DNA of 64,000 nucleotides from Streptomyces mutabilis (GCF_014649815.1 NZ_BMTT01000005.1:1-64000), one strand, 5' to 3'; counted from the stretch's first letter, positions 1-10,696 are shown. Translations and numbers: made by a program. The notes: generated from the sequence alone by a model not told the origin.

Positions 1-541
1 CCCGCAGCGGGTGCCGGGCCAGTACCGCGTCCACCTCGGGCGTCAACGCCGCCGCCAACCGGGTGGCCACGGGGAGCGTGTCGTCGAGCAGCATCTCGGC
101 GGCGGCCAGCACCACGGCACGGCCGTCGTCCTCGGGTACCCCCGTGGCGGCCCGCCGGTACAGTTCGGCGCCCTCCTCCAGGACCAGTCCGGTGTCGATG
201 CCGGCCGGTACCTTGATCCGGGCGTGTCGCTGCCAGGTGGTGACCGGGTCGCTCCACGCCTCGACCCGGTAGGTCCAGTTGCCCGGGGCGTCCGGGGTCA
301 CCTCGGCGCCCCACCGGTCGCTGCCCGGGGCCAGCTCCCGCATCGGGGTCCACGGCCCCGGCCGGCCCTCGGGGTCCTTCAGCACGACATTGGCGGCCAC
401 CGCGTCATGCCCCTCGCGGAACACGGAGGCGGTGACCTGGAACGTCTCTCCCGCCACCGCCTTCGCCGGCCGCCTGCCGTGATCCACCACCGGGTGGACG
501 TCCCGTACCGGGATACGCCCGATCTCCACGGTCGTGCTCAT
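1..541 (-). CDS. glgE: Alpha-1,4-glucan:maltose-1-phosphate maltosyltransferase GlgE, N-terminal part (cut by window edge)
   Basis: About 180 N-terminal residues are present and the rest lies beyond the window edge. GlgE transfers maltose from maltose-1-phosphate onto alpha-1,4-glucan, the last step of the trehalose-to-glucan route. The visible part is the beta-sandwich N domain of the family (DUF3416). It opens MSTTVEIGRIPVRDV, then has GRRPAKAV and VFREGHDAVAANV, all characteristic of actinobacterial GlgE. The ATG at 541 is preceded at good distance by GGAGGTGAG. A glgX debranching gene lies divergently nearby, which supports a glucan/trehalose locus. The catalytic GH13 domain is not visible here. 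Confidence 0.9.
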   Translation of the reverse strand, partial: MSTTVEIGRIPVRDVHPVVDHGRRPAKAVAGETFQVTASVFREGHDAVAANVVLKDPEGRPGPWTPMRELAPGSDRWGAEVTPDAPGNWTYRVEAWSDPVTTWQRHARIKVPAGIDTGLVLEEGAELYRRAATGVPEDDGRAVVLAAAEMLLDDTLPVATRLAAALTPEVDAVLARHPLR

Positions 542-593
542 CCGTTCTCACCTCCGCCGTGCTCGGGGCCGGGCGCCGGCCCGGCCGAATGGG

Positions 594-866
594 TCAAGCC
601 GCGCCGGAGGGGGTCTTCCGCCCCGACGGGGAGAGCAGTTCCGGCTGCTCCTGCGCACAGGTGACCAGGTTCGTCCGCAGGTACCGTTCGGCCGCCTCCG
701 CGGCCTCGCGTGCGCACCGCTTTCCCATCAGCACGCACAGGGTGTAGCCGGAGTCCTCGAAGGTCGCCCGGACAGCTACGTCCGAGGGGGACGCCAGCAT
801 GGAGCGTTCCCAGGCGCGGTAGCGCCGCAGCTGCCGGGCGACCTCTGACTTCGCAGGGAGCAGCAT
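594..866 (-). CDS. DUF5133 family small protein
   Basis: A 90-residue protein resembling the streptomycete DUF5133 family. It has an N-terminal MLLPAKSEVARQLRRY helix, a central SGYTLCVLMGKRCAREA segment and a C-terminal helix followed by a polar tail. It has no signal peptide or membrane segment. The family has no established biochemical role; members often lie near stress or regulatory genes. It sits 52 bp upstream of glgE in the same direction and could be co-transcribed with it. Family assignment is from memory of the YTLCVLMG core. Confidence 0.7.
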   Translation of the reverse strand: MLLPAKSEVARQLRRYRAWERSMLASPSDVAVRATFEDSGYTLCVLMGKRCAREAAEAAERYLRTNLVTCAQEQPELLSPSGRKTPSGAA

Positions 867-1102
867 GGCCGGTCACCTTCCGGACGGTCCGGTACGGACG
901 ATCGAGCTCTTCACACATGGTGCACGCGTGGTGACTCACCGTCTTGTTGGATCTTCAACTACTTTCTCGTGTTGCACGAATGGACTACGGCTCCCACTCT
1001 GGAGTGACTCAGAAGCGATCAATGCTCACGCTTCGTGATCGGGGAGCCCGTCCCCCACGGGACGAGGAGGAGCGAGAGCCTTCGCGGTGAGGAGCCACGA
1101 CG

Positions 1103-1614
1103 ATGAAGACCGCAGTGCCCTGCTACTACCACCTCGACGTGGAAGTGAGCCCGGAACGGGTCGGACAGGTCAGGCGCATCCTGGCCGCCCACCTCCGGTT
1201 CTGGGACCTGGAGAACCTCGTCGAACCCGTGTGCACCGGCGCCGAGATGCTGCTCAGGGCGATCGACGAGCACGCGAGCGACAAGCACACGTCTATCGAG
1301 ATGTGGTGGAACCGCCAGCACCTCATCACGGCCGTGGGGGGCAACGACCACGCGCTCCGTCCCGACCAGGACCTGCGCACCTGCCTGGAGCACCTCGCCG
1401 CGACCAGCGACGGCTGGGGCTGCTGCGCCGCCGACACGGGGGCCAAGGTCATCTGGTTCTCGCAGCGGGCCCGGGCCGGCGAGCGCGTGCCGTTGGTCGC
1501 GAAGGGGCCGGAACCGATCACACAGGAGGGGCTGGAAGTGCCGCGAGAGATCATGCCGATGGCCCGGCTGGGCCGTCCCGCCGACATCGTGAACGGCGTT
1601 CTGGAGGAGGCCCG

Positions 1615-1618
<4 letters not shown>
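1103..1618 (+). CDS. PepA2-like ATP-binding regulatory protein
   Basis: A 171-residue protein ([15 protein letters not shown] start) resembling streptomycete proteins labelled ATP-binding protein or PepA2, which have a degenerate HATPase/anti-sigma-like fold. Visible features are an N-terminal helix region [17 protein letters not shown] and a central [18 protein letters not shown] segment that resembles the G2 region of these folds. The N-box is not convincing. Its stop overlaps the GTG start of glgX in a GTGA junction, so the two genes are translationally coupled. A regulatory role linked to glucan metabolism is inferred from that coupling only. Confidence 0.6.
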
Positions 1619-3762
<2,144 letters not shown>

Positions 3763-3775
3763 GCAGCCCGTGAGG

Positions 3776-4537
3776 TCAGCCGCCGAAGCGGCGCGCGGTC
3801 ACCGTGAACTGCGCGCCGTCGGCGTCCCGCAGCACGGCCTCGTCGTCGCCCAGCGACAGCACGCTGCCGCCGTGCCGCTCGGCCGTGCGGGCACAGGCAG
3901 CGACATCCTCGACCGCGAAGTGCACCTGCCAGTGCGGCCGGATGGCCGGGTCGGGCGCCGCTTCCAGAGCGCCCGACTCGATGCGCGCCACCACGTCCCC
4001 CTGGCTGCGCAGAACCACCTCGTCGCCCTCGTACTGAACCTCGCAGCAACCGTCGGGCCCCGCCCAGTCGAAGATCTCGCCGTAGAAGATGGCGGCGTCG
4101 AAGGCGTCCCGCGTGTGCAGCCGGATGAAGGCGGGCCGGGAGGCGCGCCACGTCTCCCAGTCGGAGAACAGCTCGCCCTCCCAGATGCCGAAGGTCGCGC
4201 CGTCCCGGTCGGCCAGCAGGGCCGCCCGCCCGGGCGGCAGGGAGATCGGCCCGACCGCGGCCGTGCCGCCGCGCTCGGCCACCCGAGACACCGCCTCGTC
4301 CGCGTTTCGCACGGCGAAGTACGGCGTCCACGCCACCGCCATCTGCCACATCGCGGCGACCGCGGCGATCCCGGCGACGGGCGCCCCGTCGGCCAGCGCG
4401 ATGCGGAACGGCTCGCCCAGCTTGGCGGGCCGCCACCGCCAGCCCAGCACGGCGGTGTAGAACTCCTCGGTGACCTTGAGATCACGGCCGGTCAGGCTCA
4501 CCCAGCAGGGGGCCCCGTACACGGAGTGCGTGGGCAT
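3776..4537 (-). CDS. VOC superfamily (glyoxalase/bleomycin-resistance-like) protein, two domains
   Basis: A 253-residue protein with two tandem vicinal-oxygen-chelate domains. Domain 1 is GAPCWVSLTGRDLKVTEEF and following (residues 5-120); domain 2 is about 130-250 with HWQVHFAVEDVAACA. The family includes metal-dependent lyases, dioxygenases and antibiotic-binding proteins, and two-domain streptomycete members mostly have no known substrate. The ATG at 4537 has GGGGAG eight bases upstream. An alternative in-frame ATG at 4579 lacks a clear ribosome binding site. A SigB-type promoter lies 126 bp upstream, suggesting stress expression. Convergent with glgX. Confidence 0.8.
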   Translation of the reverse strand: MPTHSVYGAPCWVSLTGRDLKVTEEFYTAVLGWRWRPAKLGEPFRIALADGAPVAGIAAVAAMWQMAVAWTPYFAVRNADEAVSRVAERGGTAAVGPISLPPGRAALLADRDGATFGIWEGELFSDWETWRASRPAFIRLHTRDAFDAAIFYGEIFDWAGPDGCCEVQYEGDEVVLRSQGDVVARIESGALEAAPDPAIRPHWQVHFAVEDVAACARTAERHGGSVLSLGDDEAVLRDADGAQFTVTARRFGG

Positions 4538-4662
4538 AAGGCTCTCCCCGCCGGCGGGGAAGGGCATGTCGTGTTTCATGGCAGTCGCGTCCTGGTCTCG
4601 TCCACCGGCAGCCACCGGCTCCACACCAGTGTCCGGCCGGGAGTGCGGCGGGCGCCTGCCGA

Positions 4663-4686
4663 GTACCCGCGGCGCGGCGGCGAAAC
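4663..4686 (-). promoter_or_regulatory. SigB-type promoter upstream of the VOC gene
   Basis: On the minus strand GTTT (4683-4686) is followed after 14 bases by GGGTAC (4663-4668). This fits the streptomycete SigB-group consensus GNNT-N14-16-GGGTAY and has the best -35 of the set. It would give a leader of about 120 bases for the gene starting at 4537. Confidence 0.6.
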
Positions 4687-4806
4687 GGTGGTGCTCCGGC
4701 CCCGGACGGCCCAGTGGCGCGGGGCGGCACATGTGACCACGATGGATGCGTCGGAGCCGTCCCGCGCGGCACAGGCGGCGGTGAACCGCCGGATCCGGAG
4801 GTGACC

Positions 4807-5130
4807 ATGCCCACGGACTGGGGCTCGGACCAGATCTTCCAGCTGCAGGAACAGGTCAGGCAGCTGAAGGAGGCGGTCGTCTCGCACGCCGTCGTCGACC
4901 AGGCGATCGGAATGGTCGTCGTCCTCGGCCGCGTCACCCCGGACCAGGGGTGGATCGTACTGAAGGAAGTTTCCCAGCATACGAACATCAAACTGCGCAA
5001 TGTGGCAGAAATGATACTCATCTGGGGGCGCACCGGAGTGATGCCGGCGGAGATCCGGGCCGCGCTCGAGGAAGCCCTGGACCGGCACGGCCCGACCCAG
5101 ATCCCAGGGGCCCCGCCCCAGGTCGGCTGA
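4807..5130 (+). CDS. ANTAR domain-containing protein
   Basis: A 107-residue protein made almost entirely of an ANTAR RNA-binding domain (VVDQAIGMVVVLGRVTPDQG, then VLKEVSQHTNIKLRNVAE). A short N-terminal coiled segment QIFQLQEQVRQLKEAVV precedes it. ANTAR proteins act as antiterminators by binding paired hexaloop hairpins in nascent mRNA. No separate sensor or receiver domain is present, so it needs a partner for signal input or acts as a dimer. The ATG at 4807 is preceded by GGAGGTG. Its stop lies 3 bp from the end of the convergent SigB-type sigma gene. Confidence 0.85.
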   Translation: MPTDWGSDQIFQLQEQVRQLKEAVVSHAVVDQAIGMVVVLGRVTPDQGWIVLKEVSQHTNIKLRNVAEMILIWGRTGVMPAEIRAALEEALDRHGPTQIPGAPPQVG

Positions 5131-5133
5131 CGG

Positions 5134-5925
5134 TCAGCGGGCCTCCGTGAGGATCTCCTCACGGATCCGGTCGAAGCAGCCGCTGAGCAGCCGGGAGACG
5201 TGCATCTGGGAGATGCCGAGCTGCTGCGCGATGCGGCTCTGCGTCATGCCGCCGAAGAAGCGCAGGTAGAGGATGGTGCGCTCCCGCTCGGGCAGCGCCT
5301 CCAGGCACGGTCGTACGGCCACCCGGTCCACCACCGTGTCGAAGGCCGGGTCCGGGCCGCCGAGCGCGTCCCCCAGGGCGTACCCGTCGGTGCCGGGCAT
5401 CTCCGCCTCCAGGGAGAGCGCCGAGAAGCACTCCAGGGCCTCCATCCCGGTACGCACCTCGGCCGTGGTCAGCTGGGCGTGCTCGGCGATCTCCTCGACC
5501 GTCGGCGCGCGTCCCGGTGTGGTCTGCGCCAGCTCCTTCGCGGATCTGCGGACCCGGTTGCGCAGGTCCTGGATGCGGCGCGGCACGTGCAGGGTCCACA
5601 TGTGGTCGCGGAAGTGCCGTTTGATCTCGCCGGTCACGGTCGGCACGGCGTACGCCTCGAAGGCGTGGCCGCGCTGCGGATCGTAGTGATCGACCGCCTT
5701 CACCAGGCCAAGGGCCGCCACCTGGTAGAGGTCCTCCAGGTTCTCGCCGCGGCCCCGGAAGCGGACCGCGATCCGCTCGGACATGGGCAGCCAGACCCGG
5801 ATCAGCTCGTCCCGCAGCGCCCGGCGCTCGGGGCCTTCGGGCAGCCCGGCGAGCCGGTCGAACGCCGCGGCCGTGTCGGGGGCGTCGTCGTGGGGGTGGG
5901 GTTTGGTTCTGCCGGCGATACGCAT
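5134..5925 (-). CDS. RNA polymerase sigma factor, SigB/SigF/SigG family
   Basis: A 263-residue group 3 sigma factor directing stress or development promoters. Region 2 is about residues 50-120, with NLEDLYQVAALGLVKAVD and AYAVPTVTGEIKRHFRD. Region 3 is around RAPTVEEIAEHAQL. Region 4 has a helix-turn-helix at MTQSRIAQQLGISQMHVSRL near the C terminus. Such factors are normally held by anti-sigma kinases and released by SpoIIE-type phosphatases, of which the window has two. No anti-sigma gene is adjacent. The ATG at 5925 has GGGAGGTG seven bases upstream. It is a candidate reader of the GNNT-N14-16-GGGTAC promoters seen in this window. Homology to CrtS, the SigB-like activator of streptomycete crt genes, is possible but not shown. 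Confidence 0.92.
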   Translation of the reverse strand: MRIAGRTKPHPHDDAPDTAAAFDRLAGLPEGPERRALRDELIRVWLPMSERIAVRFRGRGENLEDLYQVAALGLVKAVDHYDPQRGHAFEAYAVPTVTGEIKRHFRDHMWTLHVPRRIQDLRNRVRRSAKELAQTTPGRAPTVEEIAEHAQLTTAEVRTGMEALECFSALSLEAEMPGTDGYALGDALGGPDPAFDTVVDRVAVRPCLEALPERERTILYLRFFGGMTQSRIAQQLGISQMHVSRLLSGCFDRIREEILTEAR

Positions 5926-6226
5926 CAGGCGCACCTCCCTCAGCAGGGGTGCTGGCAAGTCCTCATATATATGGATACTGAGCGCGAATGCCCCGGACTG
6001 CCACCCGAACGGCGGCGGACAGGTGACCGGGCCACCGCAGCCGCCGGACGTGATGTGCGGCACGCCGCGGGCGATCTTCCCGGACCGGCCACGGCGGATC
6101 GTTGCTGGGCAACGCTTGATCGCCGACCAAAAGGGGCGAATCCCCTGGCCACAGCTCATTCCGCTCATTTGACAGTGCGCTGAGCGCACAGATAGGAAGC
6201 AGCGTCGAGAGGTCGAGAGGGGCGCC
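5926..6226. other. Divergent intergenic region with an AT-rich palindrome
   Basis: About 300 bp between the divergent sigma-factor gene and the gene at 6227. It holds CATATATATG (5964-5973), a perfect 10-base palindrome and one of the very few AT-rich stretches in the window, 39 bases upstream of the sigma start. This could be a -10 region or operator for the sigma gene. A vegetative-type promoter for the rightward gene is listed separately. I see no GGGTAC box for the sigma gene, so no sign of SigB-type autoregulation. Confidence 0.4.
6169..6198 (+). promoter_or_regulatory. Candidate vegetative promoter with a palindrome in its spacer
   Basis: TTGACA (6169-6174) is a perfect -35 hexamer. 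An imperfect -10 TAGGAA (6193-6198) follows after 18 bases. The spacer contains GTGCGCTGAGCGCAC (6175-6189), an inverted repeat with 6-base arms, placed where a bound protein would block RNA polymerase. The downstream start is GTG at 6227. Confidence 0.5.
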
Positions 6227-6751
6227 GTGTACGAGCCGAACGTGGTCGGGGACTGGCAGGAGTACGACGGGCACGCCGGGCTGCGGGTCCGCGTCCACCG
6301 TCTGGAGCCGGCCGAGCCGCCGCGTGGGCGCGACGACGCAGCCGAGGGGCTGACGTATTTCTGTGTCCGGGTGACCGTGGAGAACCGGGGCGCCGGGCAC
6401 GTCACCGTCCACCTGGAGGACGGCCAGATCGACGTACGGATCGGCCCCGACGGGGAGAGCGCCTTCCTCGACTGGCGCAACTCCCAGTTCATCGAGGGCT
6501 TCGACGTCTACCCGCTGCGCCGGGCCACCGCCGTGCTCTACGCGGCCGGCCCCGAGGCGAGCCTCGGCCAGGTGGACGTCCAGGTGCAGTTGCGGGTGGA
6601 CGAGGAGTGGGCCGACCGCCGGCTGTGGACCGGCGGCCTGGGGCTGCCCGACGGGGAGTGCGGAGCCTTTCCCGGTACGGTGCGCGAGGACGGGCTGGCG
6701 CACCAGGTGAGCGCCTTCCTGCGGGACCAGGCGGAGGAGGGCACCGCCTGA
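6227..6751 (+). CDS. Hypothetical protein
   Basis: A 174-residue soluble protein (MYEPNVVGDWQEYDG). The middle, YFCVRVTVENRGAGHVTVHL, resembles the beta-sandwich pattern of proteins that describe flexible extracellular or regulatory domains (DUF4352-like). There is no signal peptide or lipobox. The C-terminal part is acidic and ends VSAFLRDQAEEGTA. I cannot assign a function. The GTG start follows GAGAGGGG. It is transcribed from a candidate TTGACA promoter with a palindromic spacer, divergently from the sigma gene, and is convergent with the hemC paralogue. Confidence 0.65.
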   Translation: MYEPNVVGDWQEYDGHAGLRVRVHRLEPAEPPRGRDDAAEGLTYFCVRVTVENRGAGHVTVHLEDGQIDVRIGPDGESAFLDWRNSQFIEGFDVYPLRRATAVLYAAGPEASLGQVDVQVQLRVDEEWADRRLWTGGLGLPDGECGAFPGTVREDGLAHQVSAFLRDQAEEGTA

Positions 6752-6768
6752 CCCACGGCGCGCGGCCC

Positions 6769-7704
6769 TCAGTGCGCGATGCCGTCGATGATCTCGCGGG
6801 CCCCTTGCCGCAGCAGCGCCACGGCGACCGAGGTGCCCAGGGTCGCCGGATCGAGCCGTCCGGCCCACTCGTGGGCGTTCAGCCGGGTTTTGCCGTCCGG
6901 GGTGAACACGCAGGCCCGCAGGGAGAGTTCCCCGCTGCGGCCCACCCGGGCGAACCCGGCGATCGGGCTGTTGCAGTGCCCCTGCAGGACGTGCAGGAAC
7001 ATGCGCTCCGCCGTCGCCTCCCGATGGGTCTCCGGGTGGCCGAGGCCGCTCACCGCGTCGATCACGTCGCTGTCGCCCTCGCGGCACTGCAGGGCGAGGA
7101 CGCCCGCACCGATCGGCGGCATCATGGTCTCGGGTGAGAGGACCTCGCTGATCACGTCGCGGCGGCCGATGCGCTCCAGTCCCGAGACCGCGAGCAGCAG
7201 GGCGTCCGCCTCGCCGGCCGCGAGCTTGGCCAGCCGCCGGTTGGCGTTGCCGCGGAACGGCACGCACGTGAGGTGCGGGTGGGTGGCGGCCAGCTGGGCG
7301 ACGCGGCGCACCGAGGAGGTGCCGACGCGGGCCCCGGCCGGAAGCTCGTCCAGGGTGAGCCCGCCCGGGTGGACCAGGGCGTCGCGGATGTCGTCCCGCT
7401 CGAGGAAGGCGGCGAACACCGTGCCGGCCGGCAGCGGCCGGTCGGCGGGCACGTCCTTGACGCAGTGCACCGCGAGATCGGCCTCGCCCGACAGCAGCGC
7501 GGCGTCGACCTCCTTGGTGAACGCGCCCTTGCCCTCCACCTGGGACAGGGCGCCGAGCCACTTGTCGCCGGTGGTCTTCACCGGTACGACCTCGGTGCGC
7601 ACGCCGGGGTGGAGGGCCGCCAACTCGGCCCGGACGCGCTCGACCTGAGCCAGGGCCATGGGGGAGTCGCGGGACACGATGCGGATCAGTTCGGGGACGG
7701 CCAT
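6769..7704 (-). CDS. hemC: Hydroxymethylbilane synthase (porphobilinogen deaminase)
   Basis: A 311-residue enzyme that joins four porphobilinogens into hydroxymethylbilane in tetrapyrrole synthesis. Family signatures are [14 protein letters not shown] at the N terminus, [27 protein letters not shown] split over residues 58-85, and the dipyrromethane-binding Cys in [13 protein letters not shown] (about residue 242). Variants from the usual pattern are [11 protein letters not shown] (RGNVxTRL is typical) and LQGHCNSPI (LEGGCQVPI is typical). It stands alone without hemA, hemB or hemD, so it is probably a second copy beside a main heme operon elsewhere. Length is normal. Confidence 0.9.
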   Translation of the reverse strand: MAVPELIRIVSRDSPMALAQVERVRAELAALHPGVRTEVVPVKTTGDKWLGALSQVEGKGAFTKEVDAALLSGEADLAVHCVKDVPADRPLPAGTVFAAFLERDDIRDALVHPGGLTLDELPAGARVGTSSVRRVAQLAATHPHLTCVPFRGNANRRLAKLAAGEADALLLAVSGLERIGRRDVISEVLSPETMMPPIGAGVLALQCREGDSDVIDAVSGLGHPETHREATAERMFLHVLQGHCNSPIAGFARVGRSGELSLRACVFTPDGKTRLNAHEWAGRLDPATLGTSVAVALLRQGAREIIDGIAH

Positions 7705-7777
7705 GCGGACACGATAGTGCGCGCGGGGAGGTTTGGGGTCGCGGTTCGCTCGACCGGCCCTGTCCTCTCCGGTCGCC

Positions 7778-8557
7778 TCAGGCGTTCGGGTCGAAGGGGA
7801 TGCCGGCCGGCTTGGCGGCGGCCAGGTGGGAGGCGAAACTGCCGTCCTTGAGGCCGAAGTTGGCGCTGCCGAAGTCGTAGGAGCTCAGCTTGTCGCGCAC
7901 TCCGGCGGGATAGCCGTTCCAGCCGACCAGGGTCGGATACTGCCATCCGCCCTTGTGGTTCTCCGGCGGCTCGTCCCCGGCGGTGGCCAGGCGGAAGCAG
8001 TGGGTGCCGATGCCGTCCTTGTGGTAGACGATCTTCGGATGGGTGCCGTCGAAACGGACCGCCGACCTCGCGTGCACGCTGAACGAGCCGTGGTTGGACG
8101 TCGAGACGTACTCGACGGCGCCGTCGCGCACCCACACCACGACGTGCTCCCAGTCGTGCCGGTGACCGCCGAGGCTGCTGCCGGGCAGCGCCTGGTCCTT
8201 CTCGAAGTAGAGGCCGTACATGTAGGCACACCAGCCGTTGTCGCACTTGGCACGCGCGTAGCCGTTGGTGTTGTCCAGGTCCGCTGCGTCCCGGCAGTTG
8301 CCGTTGAGGGCGCCGGTCGGGTTGAGCCCGCCGTTGACCGTCCCGTCGGCACCGATGGCCGGCGTGGGGTAGCAGCCGTCGGTGTCGTAGTCGTAGGCGG
8401 GCTGGTACGCCCGCTCCAGGCTGTCGGCGTTGCCGGGCAGCCCCGGGGGCGGGGCGGCGAAGGCGGTGGCGGGGAAGGCGACGACTAGGGCGAGGGCACC
8501 GAGCGGTGCGGTGAGCCATCTCTTGCGGCGGGCGGGGGTGGTGGCACGCGACGGCAT
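7778..8557 (-). CDS. NPP1 family (necrosis-inducing, NLP) secreted protein
   Basis: A 259-residue secreted protein. An N-terminal signal peptide ([14 protein letters not shown], then a hydrophobic stretch ending TAFAAPPPG) precedes an NPP1 domain. The heptapeptide GHRHDWEH, the metal- and membrane-binding signature of Nep1-like proteins, is intact at about residue 131. Four or more cysteines fit extracellular disulphides. NLPs bind sphingolipids and permeabilise plant plasma membranes; in soil actinomycetes their role is unsettled. The gene stands alone, 73 bp downstream of the hemC start. Confidence 0.88.
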   Translation of the reverse strand: MPSRATTPARRKRWLTAPLGALALVVAFPATAFAAPPPGLPGNADSLERAYQPAYDYDTDGCYPTPAIGADGTVNGGLNPTGALNGNCRDAADLDNTNGYARAKCDNGWCAYMYGLYFEKDQALPGSSLGGHRHDWEHVVVWVRDGAVEYVSTSNHGSFSVHARSAVRFDGTHPKIVYHKDGIGTHCFRLATAGDEPPENHKGGWQYPTLVGWNGYPAGVRDKLSSYDFGSANFGLKDGSFASHLAAAKPAGIPFDPNA

Positions 8558-8693
8558 CGCGTCCTCCTCTGGATCCGGGCGCAGCCCAACGGCTGTGGGG
8601 GGCAGGGGAGTTCAGGGTGCCGTCGTTCCACTTCCGTGCCAAGGGCGCACAGGCGTCCCTGTGGTGAAGACCGGCCCAATACTTGATCACACG

Positions 8694-9674
8694 TCACATC
8701 AGGTCGTCCGGAAGGTCGGCGGCCGACTCCTCGGGAGCCAGATCCGGGCGGAGCCTCAGCCAGGACGGCTGGCGCAGCATGCCCTCCCGGGTGCGGGTGC
8801 TGTAGCGGACCTCGCCGACCAGCCGGGGCACCACCCAGCGCGCCCCCGGAACGGGCGGCACGGGGTCGAAGGGGCACACGTCCGTCGCGGCGGCCCGCAG
8901 CAGCGCCGCCAGTTCGGTGCGCTCGGCCGTGTTCCAGCCGGTGCCGACCCCGCCGACGTAGCGGAGTCGGCCCGCGGCGCGCTGGCCGACCAGGACGGCG
9001 CCCGGGAGTCCGCTGAGCCGTCCCCTGCCGGGCAGCCAACCGCCGACCACGACGTCCTCGCTGCGCATGTTGCGGATCTTGATCCAGGCACGGGAGCGGA
9101 CCCCCGGCTCGTACACCGAGTCCAGCCGCTTGCACACCAGGCCCTCGAGACCGTGCTCCCGGGTGGCCCGCAGGGCCTGGTCTCCGTGGCCGACCAGCGC
9201 GGCCGGGGTCGACCAGGACGGACCGCCGAGGCCGAGGTCCGTCAGCCGTTCGCGGCGGCGGGTGTAGGGAAGCCGGAGCAGGGACTGGCCCGCCACGTGC
9301 AGGACGTCGAAGAGCACCAGATGGACGGGGGCCTTCGCCGCCCGGTGCGCGGCCCGGCCCGGGGCGTGCGCCAGGCCCATGCGGGACTGCAGCAACTGGA
9401 AGTCGGCGCGACCCTGTTCGTCCAGGGCCAGTACTTCCCCGTCCAGTACGGCCGGAGTGGGGCCGAGAGCGGTGGCGAGCGGCGCCAGTTCCGGATAGGC
9501 GGCCGTGATGTCCTGTCCGGAACGGGCCCGCAGCAGCACGCTTCCGTCGCCCGGCAGGTAGACGATCGCGCGCTGGCCGTCCTGCTTGGTCTCGTAGGCC
9601 CAGCGTGCGTCCTGCACGGCGGGCGGCAGGGTGCCGGAGGTGGCGAGCATCGGAGGGATCAGCGGCAACTCCAC
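8694..9674 (-). CDS. ATP-dependent DNA ligase
   Basis: A 326-residue stand-alone ATP-dependent ligase of the LigC or LigD-ligase-domain type. The nucleotidyltransferase motifs are visible: motif I ETKQDGQRA with the adenylated Lys (about residue 30), motif IIIa LVLFDVLHV, motif IV EGLVCKRLD and motif V WIKIRNM. An OB-fold follows, with YVGGVGTGW at about 240. There is no polymerase or nuclease domain. Enzymes of this type take part in end joining or base-excision repair beside the NAD-dependent LigA. No Ku gene is nearby. Confidence 0.88.
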   Translation of the reverse strand: MELPLIPPMLATSGTLPPAVQDARWAYETKQDGQRAIVYLPGDGSVLLRARSGQDITAAYPELAPLATALGPTPAVLDGEVLALDEQGRADFQLLQSRMGLAHAPGRAAHRAAKAPVHLVLFDVLHVAGQSLLRLPYTRRRERLTDLGLGGPSWSTPAALVGHGDQALRATREHGLEGLVCKRLDSVYEPGVRSRAWIKIRNMRSEDVVVGGWLPGRGRLSGLPGAVLVGQRAAGRLRYVGGVGTGWNTAERTELAALLRAAATDVCPFDPVPPVPGARWVVPRLVGEVRYSTRTREGMLRQPSWLRLRPDLAPEESAADLPDDLM

Positions 9675-9733
9675 GGGTCAGTCTTCGACGTGCCCGCACG
9701 TCCTCACGCGGGTTGCCCGCCAGGTTCGCCTGA

Positions 9734-9763
9734 ACGGCGCCGGTCCCGCGGGGCCGGCGCCGT
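9734..9763 (-). terminator. Hairpin downstream of the MFS pseudogene
   Basis: Perfect 10-bp stem ACGGCGCCGG / CCGGCGCCGT with a 10-base loop. It begins 5 bp beyond the stop of the leftward MFS remnant. No T-run follows, as is common in Streptomyces. Confidence 0.6.
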
Positions 9764-9768
9764 CGCGG

Positions 9769-10358
9769 TCAGCGCACGGAGGCGGCCCGAGCGTCGACGT
9801 CACCGGCAGGTGCCGGGTGCGCCGCGCCGGCGGCGGGACGGTGCCGCGGGATGACGGAGGCGATCACGAAGGCGAGCAGGGCCGCGCCCGCCCCGATGCC
9901 CATGACCACCTTGAAGGCGTTCTCGGACGGCAGGGCGAAGCCGCCGAGGCTGATGGTCATCTGGGCCGGTACCACGCCCGCGAGCGCGCCGGCGAGGGAC
10001 GTGCCGATGGACCGCATGAGGGTGTTGCGGCTGTTCGCGGCGGCCGTCTCGCTCGTCGGCACGCACCCATGATCAGGGCGGGCACCGCGCCCTAGGTGAA
10101 GCCGATGCCCGCGCTGATGACACAGGAGGCCGGCACCAACTGCCACACCTCGGCCATCAGCAAGATGTTCAGTCCGTGGCCTGCCGCGACGATCAGCGCG
10201 CCGGTCGTCAGGGTCGCCTTCGGACCCCTGGCCTTGGAGGCCTTGGCGGAGACCGGGGCGAACGCCATCATCACCAGCCGGACGGCGCCATGACCGGGCC
10301 CGCGGCCAGCAGGGACGGCCGGGGCCGTAACCGGTCGTCTCGGGCAACTGCAGGACCG
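9769..10358 (-). pseudogene. C-terminal remnant of an MFS (DHA2-type) transporter, broken
   Basis: The coding sequence of the C-terminal half of a drug-type MFS transporter can be followed only by changing frame. Segments in order are LQLPETTGYG, SLLAAGPVMAPSG, VMMAFAPVSAKASKARGPK, AEVWQLVPASCVISAGIGFT, a TAG where Tyr is expected (just after 10096), then a one-base loss near 10066, then SETAAANSRNTLMRSIG to a normal hydrophobic C terminus. That is at least one nonsense change and two or more frameshifts. The N-terminal half is absent. The break lies at about 10358, next to a fragment in the opposite direction. Confidence 0.85.
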
Positions 10359-10362
10359 CTGC

Positions 10363-10533
10363 ATGCCCGCGCTGCCGGGCGAGCTCCGGGCCGAGCGGGG
10401 GGACATGGCCCGCCGTCTCATCGTGCGCGTGGCGGCCGAGCGGTAGCGCGCCCTCGCCGAGGGGCGGCCCACCCCACGCGCCGGTCGGCAGGACGCCGCC
10501 GACGGGCTCGTCGACGCGATCGTGGGCAGGTGA
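10363..10533 (+). pseudogene. Possible C-terminal remnant of a regulator (TetR-like)
   Basis: A reading frame MPALPGELRAERGDMARRL, a TAG at 10444, then RALAEGRPTPRAGRQD and DGLVDAIVGR before a TGA. Composition and spacing resemble the C-terminal helices of TetR-family regulators, but the match is by eye and weak. A tetR gene divergent from an MFS exporter is a common arrangement. A deletion across their shared promoter would leave exactly these two 3' ends facing outward. No gene is visible from 10534 to 10696. Confidence 0.35.
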
Positions 10534-10696
10534 GGGCGCGGTGACCACGCGGAGCTGCCGGGCCAACCGCCGTCGCCCTCGCCAAGGTCACCCCCCACCG
10601 CACGGTGCGCTCCCCCTACGGCCGTACCCCAGCCGGACGCACCCCCGCCTCCTACCGTCGAGTAATATCGCGCGGCAGCCCCCTTGAGGAGGAACC

